Part shown: one piece after another, positions 1 through 11,197 of the stretch
Layout: the number at the start of each line of letters is the position of its first letter
Position numbering within the stretch: the stretch's first letter is position 1
Assembly (NCBI GenBank): GCA_015039365.1
Contig: WION01000742.1
Coordinates: 1-21,833, forward strand
Reading direction: 5' to 3'
Origin: Amanita rubescens
Taxonomy: Eukaryota > Basidiomycota > Agaricomycetes > Agaricales > Amanitaceae
DNA: 21,833 nucleotides
Made by a program: the position numbers and the translations under genes
The notes under the pieces: generated by a model
The model's database searches: none
What the model saw: only the letters and a program-made list of their open reading frames with translations
What the model was told of the DNA's origin: nothing

Positions 1-19
1 GTGGTTCTCAAATTTATAG

Positions 20-3000
20 GTGCCCATTATGTTGAGATCGACGTTCTGCATTTTACGTGGTCTGCAAGACCAAGACTTGTACGATCTAAACGAATGTCCC
101 TACGATTCCGGAGGATACTTTATTATTAACGGCTCCGAAAAAGTCCTTATTGCGCAAGAGAGGATGGCTACGAATCACGTTTATGTCTTTGCCAAGGCGC
201 AACCTTCTCCCATTAATTTTTTGGCTGAAATACGCAGTGCCGTGGAGAAGGGAGGCAAGACAATAAGCCAATTCCAAGTGAAGATGTTCCACCGAAATCA
301 AGAACGCTCAGTGAGTTGTATAAATATTTATTGTGTAAGTTTTCCTAATCTGTCCTTAGCTTGGGAACGTCATAAAGGCTACGATCCCCTACATCAAAGT
401 AGATATTCCAATCTGGGTTGTATTTCGTGCACTTGGTGTTATCTCAGACCGGGATATCTTGGAACATATATGTTACGACATGCAGGACGCCCAAATGCTC
501 GAGATGCTGAAAGCCTTGTATTGACGACGGCTTTGTTATTCAAGATCGAGAAGTCGCCTCTTGATTTCATCGGCAATCGAGGGACTACGACCGGCTTTAT
601 CACGGGAGCGTCGAATTCGTTATGCGCAGGAGATTTTACAAAAAGAGATGTTACCACACGTCTCCATGTCGGAGGGCTCGGAGTCCTAAGAAGGCATACT
701 TCTTCGGTTACATGATACATCGACTCCTCTTGGCAGCCTTGGAGAGGCGCGAACTTGACTGATCGAGATCATTTTCGGAAAGAAACGTCTTGATCCTGGC
801 CTGGCCCTTTGCTTGCAAATCCTTTTCCGAATGCTTTTCAGGAAGCTAACCAAAGACGTATACCGCTATCTGCAGAAGGTGAGATTACCTCGTTATTCTA
901 GGCTCATCACGCTAATGTTTGCATAGTGTGTTGAAACTCACAAGGAATTCAACCTCGCTCTTGCAGTAAAGCACCAAACGATCACGAATGGCCTGAAGTA
1001 TTCACTTGCTACTGGCAATTGGGGCGACCAAAAGAAGTCAATGTCTTCAAAGGCTGGAGTGTCACAAGTATTGAACAGGTACACTTACGCTTCCACATTA
1101 TCGCACTTACGACGGTGCAATACACCTTTGGGACGAGAAGGCAAAATAGCCAAACCGCGCCAGCTGCATAATACACACTGGGGAATGGTGTGCCCTGCGG
1201 AAACCCCAGAAGGACAGGCTTGTGGTCTTGTCAAGAATCTAGCATTAATGGCTTGTATATCAGGTTGGTTCCTACTCGGCTCCAGTAATTGAGTTCTTGG
1301 AAGAGTGGGGCTTGGAATCGCTGGAAGAAAATGCTCATTCGGCAGTTCCATGTACGAAGGTCTTCGTCAATGGCGTTTGGATGGGTGTCCATCGAGATCC
1401 GGCCAACTTGGTTAAAACGATTAAAAAACTGCGCAGAAAGGATGATATTAGTCCAGAAGTGTCAGTTGTCCGTGATATTCGAGAAAGGGAGCTACGGTTG
1501 TACACGGATGCAGGCCGTGTGTGTCGTCCCCTGTTCATAGTCGAAAATCCAACAATTGGCTCTGCAGAAGAAACACGTGCGTTGGTTGAGCAGTGGCTGT
1601 AATGACCGGGAAGAAGCGTTCAAATGGGAGCATCTGGTGAAGGGGGGTATAGTGGAATTGCTTGACGCAGAGGAGGAGGAAACAGTTATGATATCCTATG
1701 ACGCCTGAAGACCTGGAAAACTCTCGTCTACAGCAGAGTGGCGTTGACCCTCATGCAAACGATGGAGACTTCGATCCAGCTGCGCGATTGAAAGCCGGTG
1801 TCAATGCGCATACGTGGACGCACTGCGAAATCCACCCAAGCATGATACTGGGTATCTGTGCTAGTATCATTCCATTCCCCGATCATAATCAGGTAAGATA
1901 TGTTGGCAATCATCTGGCGCAATGGAAGTCTAATGCTGCAGCAGTCGCCTCGTAATACGTACCAGTCTGCCATGGGCAAACAAGCTATGGGCATATATCT
2001 GACTAATTTCCTAATTCGCATGGACACGATGGCCAACATCTTGTATTATCCACAAAAACCGCTTGCAACCACCAGATCTATGGAGTATCTCAAGTTCCGC
2101 GAACTTCCTGCTGGGCAGAATGCTATCGTAGCCATTTTATGCTACAGCGGCTATAATCAGGAAGACTCTGTCATCATGAATCAGAGTTCTATAGATCGCG
2201 GTCTATTCCGCAGTATCTACTACAGGAGTTACATGGATTTGGAGAAGAAGAGTGGGGTGCAGCAGCTGGAGGAGTTCGAAAAACCCACTCGCGAAACCAC
2301 TCTTCGGATGAAGCACGGAACTTACGACAAATTGGAGGATGATGGTCTCATTGCTCCTGGCACGAACGTGACAGGAGAAGATATTATCATCGGGAAGACG
2401 GCACCGATCCCACCAGACAGCGAGGAACTTGGACAGCGTACGAGGACACATACACGCCGTGACGTCTCGACACCGTTGAAGAGCACAGAGAGTGGCATCG
2501 TTGACCAGGTTCTAATAACGACCAATTCAGAAGGTCAGAAGTTTGTGAAAGTCCGGGTACGATCGACCCGTATTCCACAGATTGGAGATAAATTTGCTTC
2601 TCGGCATGGCCAAAAAGGCACAATAGGAATAACATACCGACAGGAAGATATGCCTTTCACTGCGGAGGGCATTGTACCTGATCTTATCATTAATCCCCAT
2701 GCTATTCCGTCCCGGATGACTATTGGTCATCTTGTAGAGTGTCTCTTGTCGAAAGTCGCAACGTTGATTGGCAATGAAGGGGACGCAACGCCTTTCACAG
2801 ATCTCACAGTGGAGTCTGTGTCTAACTTCTTGCGACAGAAAGGCTACCAGTCCCGAGGGCTCGAGGTTATGTATCACGGTCATACAGGCCGTAAACTCCA
2901 AGCGCAGATATACCTAGGACCAACCTACTATCAGCGCTTGAAGCACATGGTTGATGATAAAATCCACTCTCGTGCGCGAGGCCCTGTTCAGATTTTGACG

Positions 3001-3541
3001 CGGCAGCCAGTGGAGGGTAGGAGCCGAGATGGTGGTTTGCGTTTCGGTGAAATGGAGCGAGATTGCATGATATCGCATGGTATTGCCGCTTTCTTGAAAG
3101 AACGTTTGTTCGAGGCGAGCGACGCTTATCGTCTCCATGTTTGCGACATGTAAGTCATCTAGTTGTTCCTTCATCAGGACATGCTAAGCGCCTGGTAGAT
3201 GTGGTTTGACGGCTATCGCCAATCTCGTAAGTCATTTATTTGATTTCCGTCTTGCTATCACTTAAGCACCTTAAACCAATGTAGAAAAAGCAAAGTTTTG
3301 AAGTAAGTGATGTTTCATTGAAGTCGAACCGGGGACTAAAACCATAATTGCAGTGCCGCGCTTGCAAGAATAAAACTGCTTGCTCCCAATTATACATTCC
3401 TTATGCTGCGAAGTTATTATTCCAGGTATGTAATTCGTGTCGTCATTTCATTTGGTTGCTAAACCTTTACTATAGGAGCTCCAGAGTATGAATATCGCTG
3501 CGCGACTTTATACAGTTTCGTCAGGGCGAATTAGGGATTGA
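20..3541 (+). CDS. RPB2: RNA polymerase II second-largest subunit, 5'-truncated, with frameshifting extra bases
   Basis: RPB2 forms one side of the Pol II cleft with part of the catalytic centre. Bases 1-19 are an intron tail: an in-frame TAG precedes the exon VPIMLRS at 20. Exons: 20-310, 360-878, 927-1892, 1945-3149, 3199-3226, 3285-3302, 3354-3425, 3476-3541; stop TGA 3539-3541. Family blocks seen: [98 protein letters not shown]. The C-terminal zinc ribbon has CDIC and CRAC pairs, spread over small exons. About the first 150 residues lie outside the window. Exons 360-878 and 927-1892 are not open as given: about twelve single extra bases break the frame (see findings), while everything from 1945 on reads cleanly. 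An essential single-copy gene makes sequencing error more likely than decay. Confidence 0.97.
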
Positions 3542-3601
3542 GGGGATGGTTGCAAATTAATATAGTAGTACTACGCATGTATATTACAAAAGTTGGAAAC
3601 A

Positions 3602-5997
3602 TCAGTCTTCCCGACCACTTACCAAACCTAGACTTTCCTCCCCTTGCCCATTATCCCTACGCGAGCGTTCTGCTCGGCGCTTTTTGGTCTTATTCTCATC
3701 TTCATCCTCACTTCCCCCATCTTCATCACCAATTTCAAACACGATATCATTTGAAATGGTCTCATGGTCATCGCCTCGTCGACCAACAAGAGTCGCATCA
3801 TCATCTTCATCCTCAGGGTGCCCTCTCCCACGGCGTTCGAACGATTCAAGGTCATAATCTTCTACTTCGGCCTCATCTTGGGCTAATTCATCTGATAAGA
3901 CCAATGTGAAGAATCCAAGATAAGTTTATCGCGTTAAGGGCAAGACTGGAGAAGCGACTTATCTTCCGTTGCCCACCGATGGTCTCCAGAGATATAGAAT
4001 GGCAGAAAACGCCGCAAGATAAAGTAAGGCCATCCATCCATCTAGTAACCACCACTGAACTTTCCACGATCTTGCCGCGTAGTCTATCAGCAAGTAAGCT
4101 ACTGGACTCCATAGCACATCGTGGGATAATACCTTCTGCGAGCCGTCCGGAGAAAACAAATGATGAAACAACGAAGAAAGCGATAATCACAACAACAACG
4201 AGCAGTAAGATCCGATGTAACTTTGTGAACTTGCTAAGTTTGTAGTGCTGTTTGCGAGACTGTAACTGTGCGATAGTGGCTGTATTTCATATTAGAAAGG
4301 GCTATCCTTATGCTGGTTGCGGGACTAACCGTTTAATGCATACATAATCCATAGTAAGAATCCGCTCAGGGTGAAGGCCAAAGGAACGATGAATAATAGA
4401 AGGATTATGCCTGAGGTCGACCGTATTTCCAATTCGACAATGCCAATAGAATACAGTACTGGGGACGGTTAAGTTTTCCAACCCCATATTGGCTAGACTT
4501 ACTTCCAAAGACGAAATGCGCTGCGGCCAACACCTTGCACCTAATCATTGTCCTCCCTAACGTTTCCCTGACAACACTGAGCCCAAGAGAGACAACGAGG
4601 AGCATGAAGAAGGACATAGAATTACGACCTGCGTCGAGTACTGCCACTGGGAAAGAATGAGGGTAAACTAGCAAGACAACGGCACGTTCGAAAACATACC
4701 GACGATCAAAAACACGGTCGAAGCTGTTGACTTGCCATGAGCGTTGAGGTATCGATAGTAGGCTGCAGAAAGATAAATAGAATACTATGCAGGAGCAAAC
4801 GGAACGGACCCCAGTTGGCAACCATTTCTATAAGTACTAAGCCAACTAGACCTGATAAATAATACTTCGATAGAGTCAGTATACCAACAATATATACACG
4901 ATTGAGCTTGACGCACCTGAATGGGCAGAAGCTCGTGTACGTGCTTGTAACAAAGCCAACCCCAGAGACACGCCAATACTGCGTAGAAAAGGAACATCAT
5001 GAAGTAAAACTGGAAACGAAATGTACGTCATGGCATAGATAAATACTTGAGATGGACATACGTTAACTTTGGGATAATCCGTGGCCGGCAATTTTCCATC
5101 AAAGGCGTTACGAAACATTACGGTGCCCTTGTAGGTCGCGTGAAGAGCGTCCCTCCGTACAGTAGGGGATTGCAGAGTGACGGGAACAACAGCTGGTCGA
5201 GGATACTGAATATTGTGGCATTAATGAACATCGTGATCCACATACCAACGCAGTAATAACCCGTCTTTTCAACAATGTAATGAATTGACTCCGTATAATG
5301 GTGTGGACTTTGAGGGCTGATGTTCGATGATTGACGACGGGACAGCGTACGATCTGGAGTTGATGAAAGGCCTCGTCTCCAAGGCGATGCGCGCTCGCTG
5401 GGAGGCGATGTTGGACTACCTGCCGCATTGTGCTGTAGATCTACAGCAGTCGTATTGGACTCGACGCTTTTATCGGGGAGCACTACCCTTGCAGACCAGA
5501 AACTAGTGTTACTTATTGATTTGCCTTCGGGTAGGTCGATTATGAATTGACCGAGCTGCGCCTGGGTACAGTGACCAGCTGCCATTACGCTGGTTGTGCA
5601 GACATAAGTTTTCTGCTATGTGTTAACTGAGGCTACTCTTGTTGCAACATCCAAGCAACTCACGGGTAAATAGTCCGCGTTGGGGTCAATAACTTTCCCA
5701 AGATAGCCCGAGTCTGCCCATTCATATATCACCATTGCCACCTGGCCCTGCGATTCAGGCTCAAAGGTTACTACGTGCGAATGAGCTTGAATTAATGTTG
5801 AGAGGTGCTTGGTATTACCGTTAATGTAAGTGGAGGTACCACTCCACATTCCACTACATATTTGACGCGAGTAATCTGCAAAGAGAATTAGTCTCACTGC
5901 ATGCCCTATGAAACGACGTACCTGTGTCTACTATTGGAGCCTCATAGGCAAGAGTAAGGCAGGCCAAAAAGCCGAGGAGGACAAGCCTGCCCAGCAT
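3602..5997 (-). CDS. PTM1/GOST-type (lung seven-transmembrane, LUSTR) membrane protein
   Basis: Twelve exons on the minus strand: 5997-5922, 5875-5664, 5615-5246, 5192-5062, 5009-4917, 4864-4810, 4762-4700, 4646-4503, 4458-4330, 4279-4133, 4083-3963, 3905-3602, giving 614 codons plus stop. The start MLGRLVLLGFLACLTLA is a signal peptide; a lumenal domain of about 240 residues follows, then seven hydrophobic segments from about residue 264 (MMFLFYAVLACLWGWLCY) to about 510. Family marks: the lumenal GYYCVAVVPVTL, HELLPIQ at an exon end, GLVGLVLIEMVANWAYYRYLN, DAGRNSMSFFMLLVVSLGLSVV and WRPS at the end of the last helix. The C-terminal 100 residues are a highly acidic cytosolic tail with Asp/Glu runs. 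PTM1/GOST proteins sit in Golgi and endosomal membranes; ligand and exact role are unclear. The last intron appears to be AT-AC. No frameshift is needed elsewhere. Confidence 0.9.
3906..3962 (-). other. Candidate AT-AC intron (57 nt) in the PTM1-type gene
   Basis: Reading the minus strand, exon 11 ends GGAAG at 3963, the intron begins ATAAGTCG at 3962 and ends TTCTTCAC at 3906, and exon 12 resumes ATTGGTCTTATCAG at 3905. This joins WRPSVGNG to R-LVLSDELAQDEAE in frame, matching the family pattern of WRP, a short N/G-rich stretch, then R-L-x-x-S and an acidic tail. There is no GT donor in the right phase, and the only nearby AG acceptor (TTATCAG) would give a stop or a wrong frame with a donor at this place. 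The donor resembles GTAAGT with A for G, and the last base is C for G: the concerted change known for U2-type AT-AC introns. It is not U12-type, which would start ATATCC. Confidence 0.6.
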
Positions 5998-6090
5998 AAG
6001 AACTTGAAGGTGTGGCAGAAAGATTGTTTACACTTGTATGATCAACGACTGTGCCGTTACTACGCTTCGAGTTTGTCTCATTCTTAACGC
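5998..6090. promoter_or_regulatory. 93-bp shared divergent promoter between PTM1-type gene and SNX4
   Basis: The start codons of the two divergent genes are separated by only 93 bp, so both promoters and 5' leaders must lie here or overlap the neighbouring gene. An in-frame TAA just before ATG 6091 limits the SNX4 start. I see no clear TATA or CCAAT box. The role is inferred from geometry alone. Confidence 0.55.
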
Positions 6091-7912
6091 ATGCTTGGCG
6101 ACGAGGAAGACGTCTTTGACAGCGTAACATGGGAATCACCTCCCCAGCATAGATATGAAGCACAACATCATTTGTCTTCTGGTCCTGGTTTCAAGCAGAG
6201 CACCGCTGAGCATGAGGACCCGCTTCACCCCAAATGGGAAGGTTACCTAGTTCCTTCTGTCAAGGATCCCGTCAAAGAATTAGCGGAGACGAAAGACGCA
6301 TACGTCTCGTATTTAGTCTCTGCCAAGGTAAAGCGAAGAACTATCAGTGTTGCTGTGATAAGCCTGACAATATCTCAAGACTAATCTCCCTATATTCTCT
6401 GAACCCAATCCATCGGCTCGACGGCGTTTCCAGGACTTTGTTTTCCTTCGCGAACACCTTTCCAGAGATTTTCCGGCATGCGTCGTGCCAGCCTTACCGG
6501 ACAAGCATCGACTAGGTTTGTTGGGAGTGCTGTGAATATTTGGGTCGGTAATGACTCGAGCATGCAGAATATATTACTGGAGACAGATTTAGTCCCGAAT
6601 TTATGGAGCGTCGACGACTCGAGTGAGCAGTTTCTTCCTTCTTCTCGTGTTGCTGAACAACGTGAATAGACTCCATCGATTTTTACAGAGACTAGCACGA
6701 CATCCAACTCTCCAACGTAGCACTCTTGTTCGAGCATTCTTCGAGTCTAAAGAATGGGTAAGATAACGCGTTTTACATCAATACTGCTGTCCAGACTTTC
6801 ATCTGGTAGAATGTTGTTATGCACCAACACATTGCGCACCCTCCCGGACAAGAGCCATCCCCGAATATTCTTGAAAACATATCGGACACCCTACTTAATG
6901 CCTTTTCTCGTGTGAAGAAACCAGACGAACGGTTCTTAGTCATGCGAGAAGACGTCGACAAATTCGAGGAGGGTCTGAATGCCTCAGAGCGACTCTTTAA
7001 TCGAATTAGAAACCGTACAAGTGGTAAGTTGATTTAATTCTCTCCTTATCTTTTTCTCTGCGCCGAAAATCTGAGACTAAATGAGATGGTAATCCTGCTG
7101 GATCTGCTGAAGACTTTACGGCCGACTACCATGATCTAGCAGTCGCTGTACAAGGCTTAGGTTTTCTGGAGTCTGGGATCACGGAGCCTCTTAATCAGTT
7201 CTCCAATACACTGCTCGAGTTTTCCGCTTTGCTAAGACATCAAGTAAGTCCATGACCCAAGAAAGATTCACCATTCTCACGAAGAGATATAGACACAAAC
7301 GACAACAGATCCTCTACTCATTCACCTCCATTCACTTCTCACATATTCACATGCCAATCGGGCGGTACTCAGATTACGTGACCAAAAACAACTTGATTTT
7401 GAGGAGCTTTCCAAGTACCTATCTAATGTAACAACAGAGCGAGATAGGCTCTCCGCTGTGATTCATGGACATGCAGGAAGTACAGGCCTCGGTCTTGGCG
7501 CATATCTCAGGGATCGAGTAGATGCTATCCGGGGCGCTGACGATGACAGGCATCGCGTAGAAAAAATGCGCAAGATGGACATTAAAATCAAGGAGGTAAG
7601 TCACTTTGTACTTTCTATCCTTCATTAGCTGATCGTCAACCCTAAACAGCTCCAAGATGCCGTCACGACAGCTCACGAAACATCTGATGCCTTTAGTGAT
7701 GAAACTTTACGAGAACAGGCTATCTTTCAGTACGCCAAGGAAGCCGAAATGAAAGAACTGCTTGCAAATCTTGCAAATGGTCAAATTGAATTTTACAAAG
7801 CAGTCAGTGCTCCTTCCCTCCCTATGACTACGATTTACTCATCGATCTCAAGGCCATGGAAGAATGGGAGAGAATCATACCCATCATTCAACGGATACGC
7901 GTGGACGTTTGA
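6091..7912 (+). CDS. SNX4: Sorting nexin-4 (PX-BAR protein, Atg24-like)
   Basis: Nine exons: 6091-6327, 6380-6515, 6568-6622, 6670-6757, 6810-7023, 7086-7243, 7293-7595, 7650-7802, 7853-7912; 467 residues with every splice GT-AG and every phase consistent. The PX domain covers about residues 45-175: DPLHPKWEGYLVPSVKDP, then RRRFQDFVFLREHL with the basic phosphoinositide-binding patch, then the proline loop VVPALPDKHRL and ERRRLELHRFLQRLARHP. The rest is a predominantly helical BAR-type region ending EEWERIIPIIQRIRVDV. Snx4 dimers bind PI3P on endosomes and act in retrieval of cargo to the Golgi and in selective autophagy; in yeast it is 423 residues, so the length fits. SNX41/ATG20 are relatives, but the short N-terminus and direct PX-BAR layout favour SNX4. 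A divergent promoter is shared with the upstream gene. Confidence 0.88.
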
Positions 7913-7977
7913 GTGTGTATATATGTTGTTCTTAGCACTTGTGTATTATCAAATAACGTACCAACCTTTATATTTTC

Positions 7978-7983
7978 AATAAA
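7978..7983 (+). terminator. AATAAA poly(A) signal of SNX4
   Basis: A perfect AATAAA lies 66 bp after the SNX4 stop and only 10 bp before the complement of the REV7 stop codon (7995-7993). Cleavage 10-30 bp downstream would fall inside the REV7 coding exon, so the two convergent mRNAs should overlap at their 3' ends. Confidence 0.5.
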
Positions 7984-7992
7984 CCCGAGAAC

Positions 7993-9132
7993 TTAAGATT
8001 TTTCTGCGCCCTTCACTTCCTGAACCCTTTCTCGTTCTAGCTTAACGTCCGACTCCTGGATAGCAAGCGACAGCTAAAGATATGTTACAGACTACTTCGG
8101 TCCCTTTTTTGACTGGAGACATACGTTAATTATGCCAGTGTTCACAGCTCGTACCATGTGCAACTCTGCTTTGTCAGATGCACCTAGAGTCGTATGTTGC
8201 GCATCTGCTGGGATCCACGGTGGCGGTTCCTATTGTTCATGAGCGATAACAGAGAATTTGTAAATCGCTTTACAGACCTTATCTGCGCTCACGCTGGGGG
8301 CCTTGTTGTCTTTAAGCTCAAGAACTATTGCAAATGATGCGTCGTCTTAACCCTTGTCAGACAAAGCACGACAGAATTCGTGGGATGAATGTTACCGCCG
8401 AGGCCTAAAAGTCCAAGAACCGATTCCATCATGCTGAGCTTTACAAGGAAGGACCTGAAGTATAGTCCAAGAGAGGCGGTTGACATGGCATTCTCGACGC
8501 TTGGTTGGGTCATGCCGAGTCGCGCAAATGAACATCAATTTGAACTAATCGTACCTCGTATCTTTATCGAACGCCTCTACTTGAATCATATTTTCGATGG
8601 AAAATATGAAGCGCTCCAAAGCGACATGATCCTTATCCTTGATGACGACAACGACTTTACTGACTGTTCCCTTGAGTAGATAATGTTGGACCGTTAAGTG
8701 TGGACAGTGGGGATGCATACTAAGCGTACCAAAGCGATCTCTTCCCCTGCGGCTTTGACGGCTCCGGAGATATATTCATTCAAGGCAGGATGACGTGACT
8801 GAAACACAGGCGTGTTGTACTTCTTGCGACGCACGAAAAGCTCGGCAGGATACACCTGGCGCACATATAGGATATTGTGGATGGCGACCTCGACTGAAGC
8901 TGATTAACAACGATTCATTCAAAGTTAGCATGAATACGTACTGAACTCGACAATGGCATGTATGGCCTCTGGAATGGGGAAGTTATCAGCAGTAGCGACG
9001 CTATAATGTGCGGCTTACGGTTGTAGGTCAGAGATTTGTTTCCAGACATGTCATTGGACTAGAATAGCCTGCAGTCTACTTCTGGCATAACGAGTTACCG
9101 GCCCGGCTGAACTGCGGCCATGTCAAGTTCAT
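7993..9132 (-). CDS. REV7: REV7/MAD2B HORMA-domain protein (DNA polymerase zeta subunit)
   Basis: Eight exons proposed: 9132-9099, 9013-8942, 8899-8730, 8670-8555, 8499-8396, 8345-8278, 8229-8125, 8073-7993; 249 residues. The HORMA domain is recognisable from EAIHAIVEF and [20 protein letters not shown] through [55 protein letters not shown] and [20 protein letters not shown], to the C-terminal seat-belt part [12 protein letters not shown]7 bridges REV3 and REV1 in translesion synthesis and has checkpoint roles as MAD2B. All exons from 8941 down are well supported. The N-terminus is the weak point: exon 2 has an upstream in-frame stop, so it must be joined to something. ATG 9132 plus an 85-nt intron works in frame; the nearer ATG at 9049 is out of frame with the HORMA exons. 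Confidence 0.85.
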
Positions 9133-9165
9133 GAACGGCACCGCCTTAGTACACGACGCTCTATA
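9133..9165. promoter_or_regulatory. 33-bp gap between divergent REV7 and serine hydrolase starts
   Basis: If the proposed REV7 start at 9132 is right, only 33 bp separate it from ATG 9166, so each gene's promoter overlaps the other's transcribed region. If REV7 really starts nearer 9049, the gap is about 116 bp. No core element is obvious. Confidence 0.35.
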
Positions 9166-11197
9166 ATGGCAGAGAAAGGCGCCCTGTTTGAAGCGGCACG
9201 CTCCGCACGAAGATTGCCTCTTCTTTCGATAAGAGTGTGCCTTGCTTTTGGCGCGCTTCTCATCGTACTGTGGTACGATCACAGGCGGAAGGCCAGGTCC
9301 GCATCCCACGCCGCATACAATCTTTGCCAACCTCCAAAACCTAATTTACTTGGACTATACCCCCCACCGGCAAATGATAAGGAATTATTTTTCCCGTCTC
9401 AAACCCTTCACCAGTATCTCTCTCTGCACACAAGCAATACAAATATCGACAGTCTTGCCGTCGCTGTAGTGACGCCAGCTGGTGCTATATTTGAACATGG
9501 ATATGGTTCATTGCGCGCCAACGAGACGGATCCAAATAGACGAGGAGAAGTCAATCGGGATTCCATCTATCGTATTGCTAGTATAACAAAGGTCTTTACT
9601 GTTCTGGAAACTCTTATTCTGCGTGAGCGCGGTGCTCTAAATTGGCGAGTCGAATGCTGTCCTCGAATCACGATGAGTTAATTCTGTACTAGGGATGACC
9701 CAGTGGAAAAGCACCTGCCAAATGTTACATATCCTTCCTACGGCTGGTCTGAATATTTGAATGGAATGGATCATGAAGTTGTAGATTCTCGTCCTCACAT
9801 TACCTTACGCCAGCTGGCGAGTCACTTGTCAGGTATGTTCTCATCATCACCGTAACGTTATGACAGCCTGAATCTCGATCCAGGCATAGGAAGAGACTAT
9901 CCCCCAATCGATATTGACAATTGGCCCGATAAGAACTCGTGGGCGGCAAATCAGTCTTTTGGCGCGGTACCGAAGAGAAGCTACGACACACTCCTACGGT
10001 CTGTCGCCAAGTATCCTCTCATCAACGAACCCTATCTGTTCCCGATATATTCCAATTCAGGCTTTGATCTGCTGGGATTAGCAAATGTTGCGGCAAATCG
10101 CAAAGCTAGTGACAGCCCAGATATTGAGCCTGACTCGCACCGAGAACTTGTCCAGAGGGATATTTTGAATCCAATTGGACTGCACAGCAGCTTCTATAGG
10201 ATACCTTCCGATCCTCTGCTTTCGAGCCATATAGCAGTACCCTCGCGAGATGCAGACTGGGCTGTACGTTGTAAAGTATCTATAGTTTCGTCTGTCCTCA
10301 TTCAATATATCCAGGACTATGTATTCGATGACTCGGATGACCCTGCCGGCGGGCAGTTTAGCTCTCTTGCTGACCTCGTTAAAGTCATGAGAACGTTTCT
10401 ATCACCAACGGCGGAGGGAGGTGTTATTTCACAGCACGTCTTGCGCGAATGGTTACGACCGCTACACACTTGGCAATCTTGGGTTGGCACATTTGAATCA
10501 TCTGGTGCGCCATGGGAGATTCTAAAGGCTGGAGACGGTCGGCTGTACACGAAAGGTTGTTTTTCTTGATCTTGAATTACTTTTTTTGTGTTGAGAAATA
10601 CTGCAGGGGGCAGCCTTCCTGGTTATCAATCCGAGTTTGCCATTCACCAAGAACTGTCATTTGGGGTTATTGTCTTGTCGACGGGTACCTTTATTGATAC
10701 TTCCACCATCGTTCAGGAGATAGCGTCTTTGTACCAACCTGCGTTTGAGGGCATCCTAAGACGCTACATGTTTGAACTGTACGAAGGAACATGGGTGACG
10801 AGTAGGAAAGGCGAAATTGCAGTTGTGAAGGTGATTGCCGGTGCCTTGTCTCTAACTCGCCTCTATGTTCGTGGTGTGGATATTCTGGCTCTCGTACAGA
10901 GCACGAAGATTGACCCTGCCAAGAAGTCTGAACCTGTGACTCTGTGGAGCACAGGGCGTTTTGGCGAGTTTCGGTAAGTTATTGTTTTTTTCTTGTGTTC
11001 CTCACAGTTGTACATTGTCCTTCAGACTAGCGTTTGGTCGAAAGGAGCTTAATCGGAACCCCCTCATGGGATGTATGCCGTATTGGATTAGCATTGATGG
11101 AGGGTATAACAGTCGCGGGGCACCTATTGATTTGATCTATTGGGATGGAGATATTTTAGCATACCCTTCAGCTGGAGTCAGATTCCAGAGAGCGTGA
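9166..11197 (+). CDS. Membrane-anchored beta-lactamase-like serine hydrolase (class C / LACTB fold)
   Basis: Six exons: 9166-9644, 9693-9832, 9884-10263, 10315-10555, 10607-10973, 11026-11197; 592 residues. A basic N-terminus is followed by one hydrophobic helix (about residues 20-36, LSIRVCLAFGALLIVLWY), so it is probably a type II membrane or secreted protein. The penicillin-binding/serine hydrolase core has the nucleophile motif SITK (about residue 140, in YRIASITKVFTVLETL), the second motif YSN (in YSNSGFDLLGLAN), and a glycine-rich third-motif candidate TKGGSLPGY. After the catalytic part comes about 160 residues of beta-rich sequence, as in many fungal members. Substrate cannot be told; fungal relatives include esterases and unknown hydrolases, and a drug-resistance role should not be assumed. 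The first intron (9645-9692) is GC-AG; the others are GT-AG. Confidence 0.85.
9645..9692 (+). other. GC-AG intron in the serine hydrolase gene
   Basis: The exon ends AATTG at 9644, the intron begins GCGAGT and ends CTGTACTAG at 9692. Splicing here gives GALNW-DDPVEKHLPN in frame, replacing an otherwise immediate out-of-frame stop. GC-AG is the commonest non-canonical class handled by the major spliceosome. Confidence 0.75.

Noticed and set aside
360..1892. RPB2 as a pseudogene
   Set aside because: All defects are single insertions in one patch, codons between them are conserved, and the rest of the gene with all splice sites is intact; sequencing error is more likely, though not proven.
3538..3909. 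A 123-codon His/Leu-rich ORF on the plus strand
   Set aside because: It is the antisense of the acidic tail of the PTM1-type protein; Asp/Glu codons give His/Ser/Phe on the other strand.
3906..3962. U12-type (minor spliceosome) intron
   Set aside because: CCCTTAAC resembles a U12 branch site, but it is about 30 nt from the acceptor and the donor ATAAGT lacks the ATATCC consensus.
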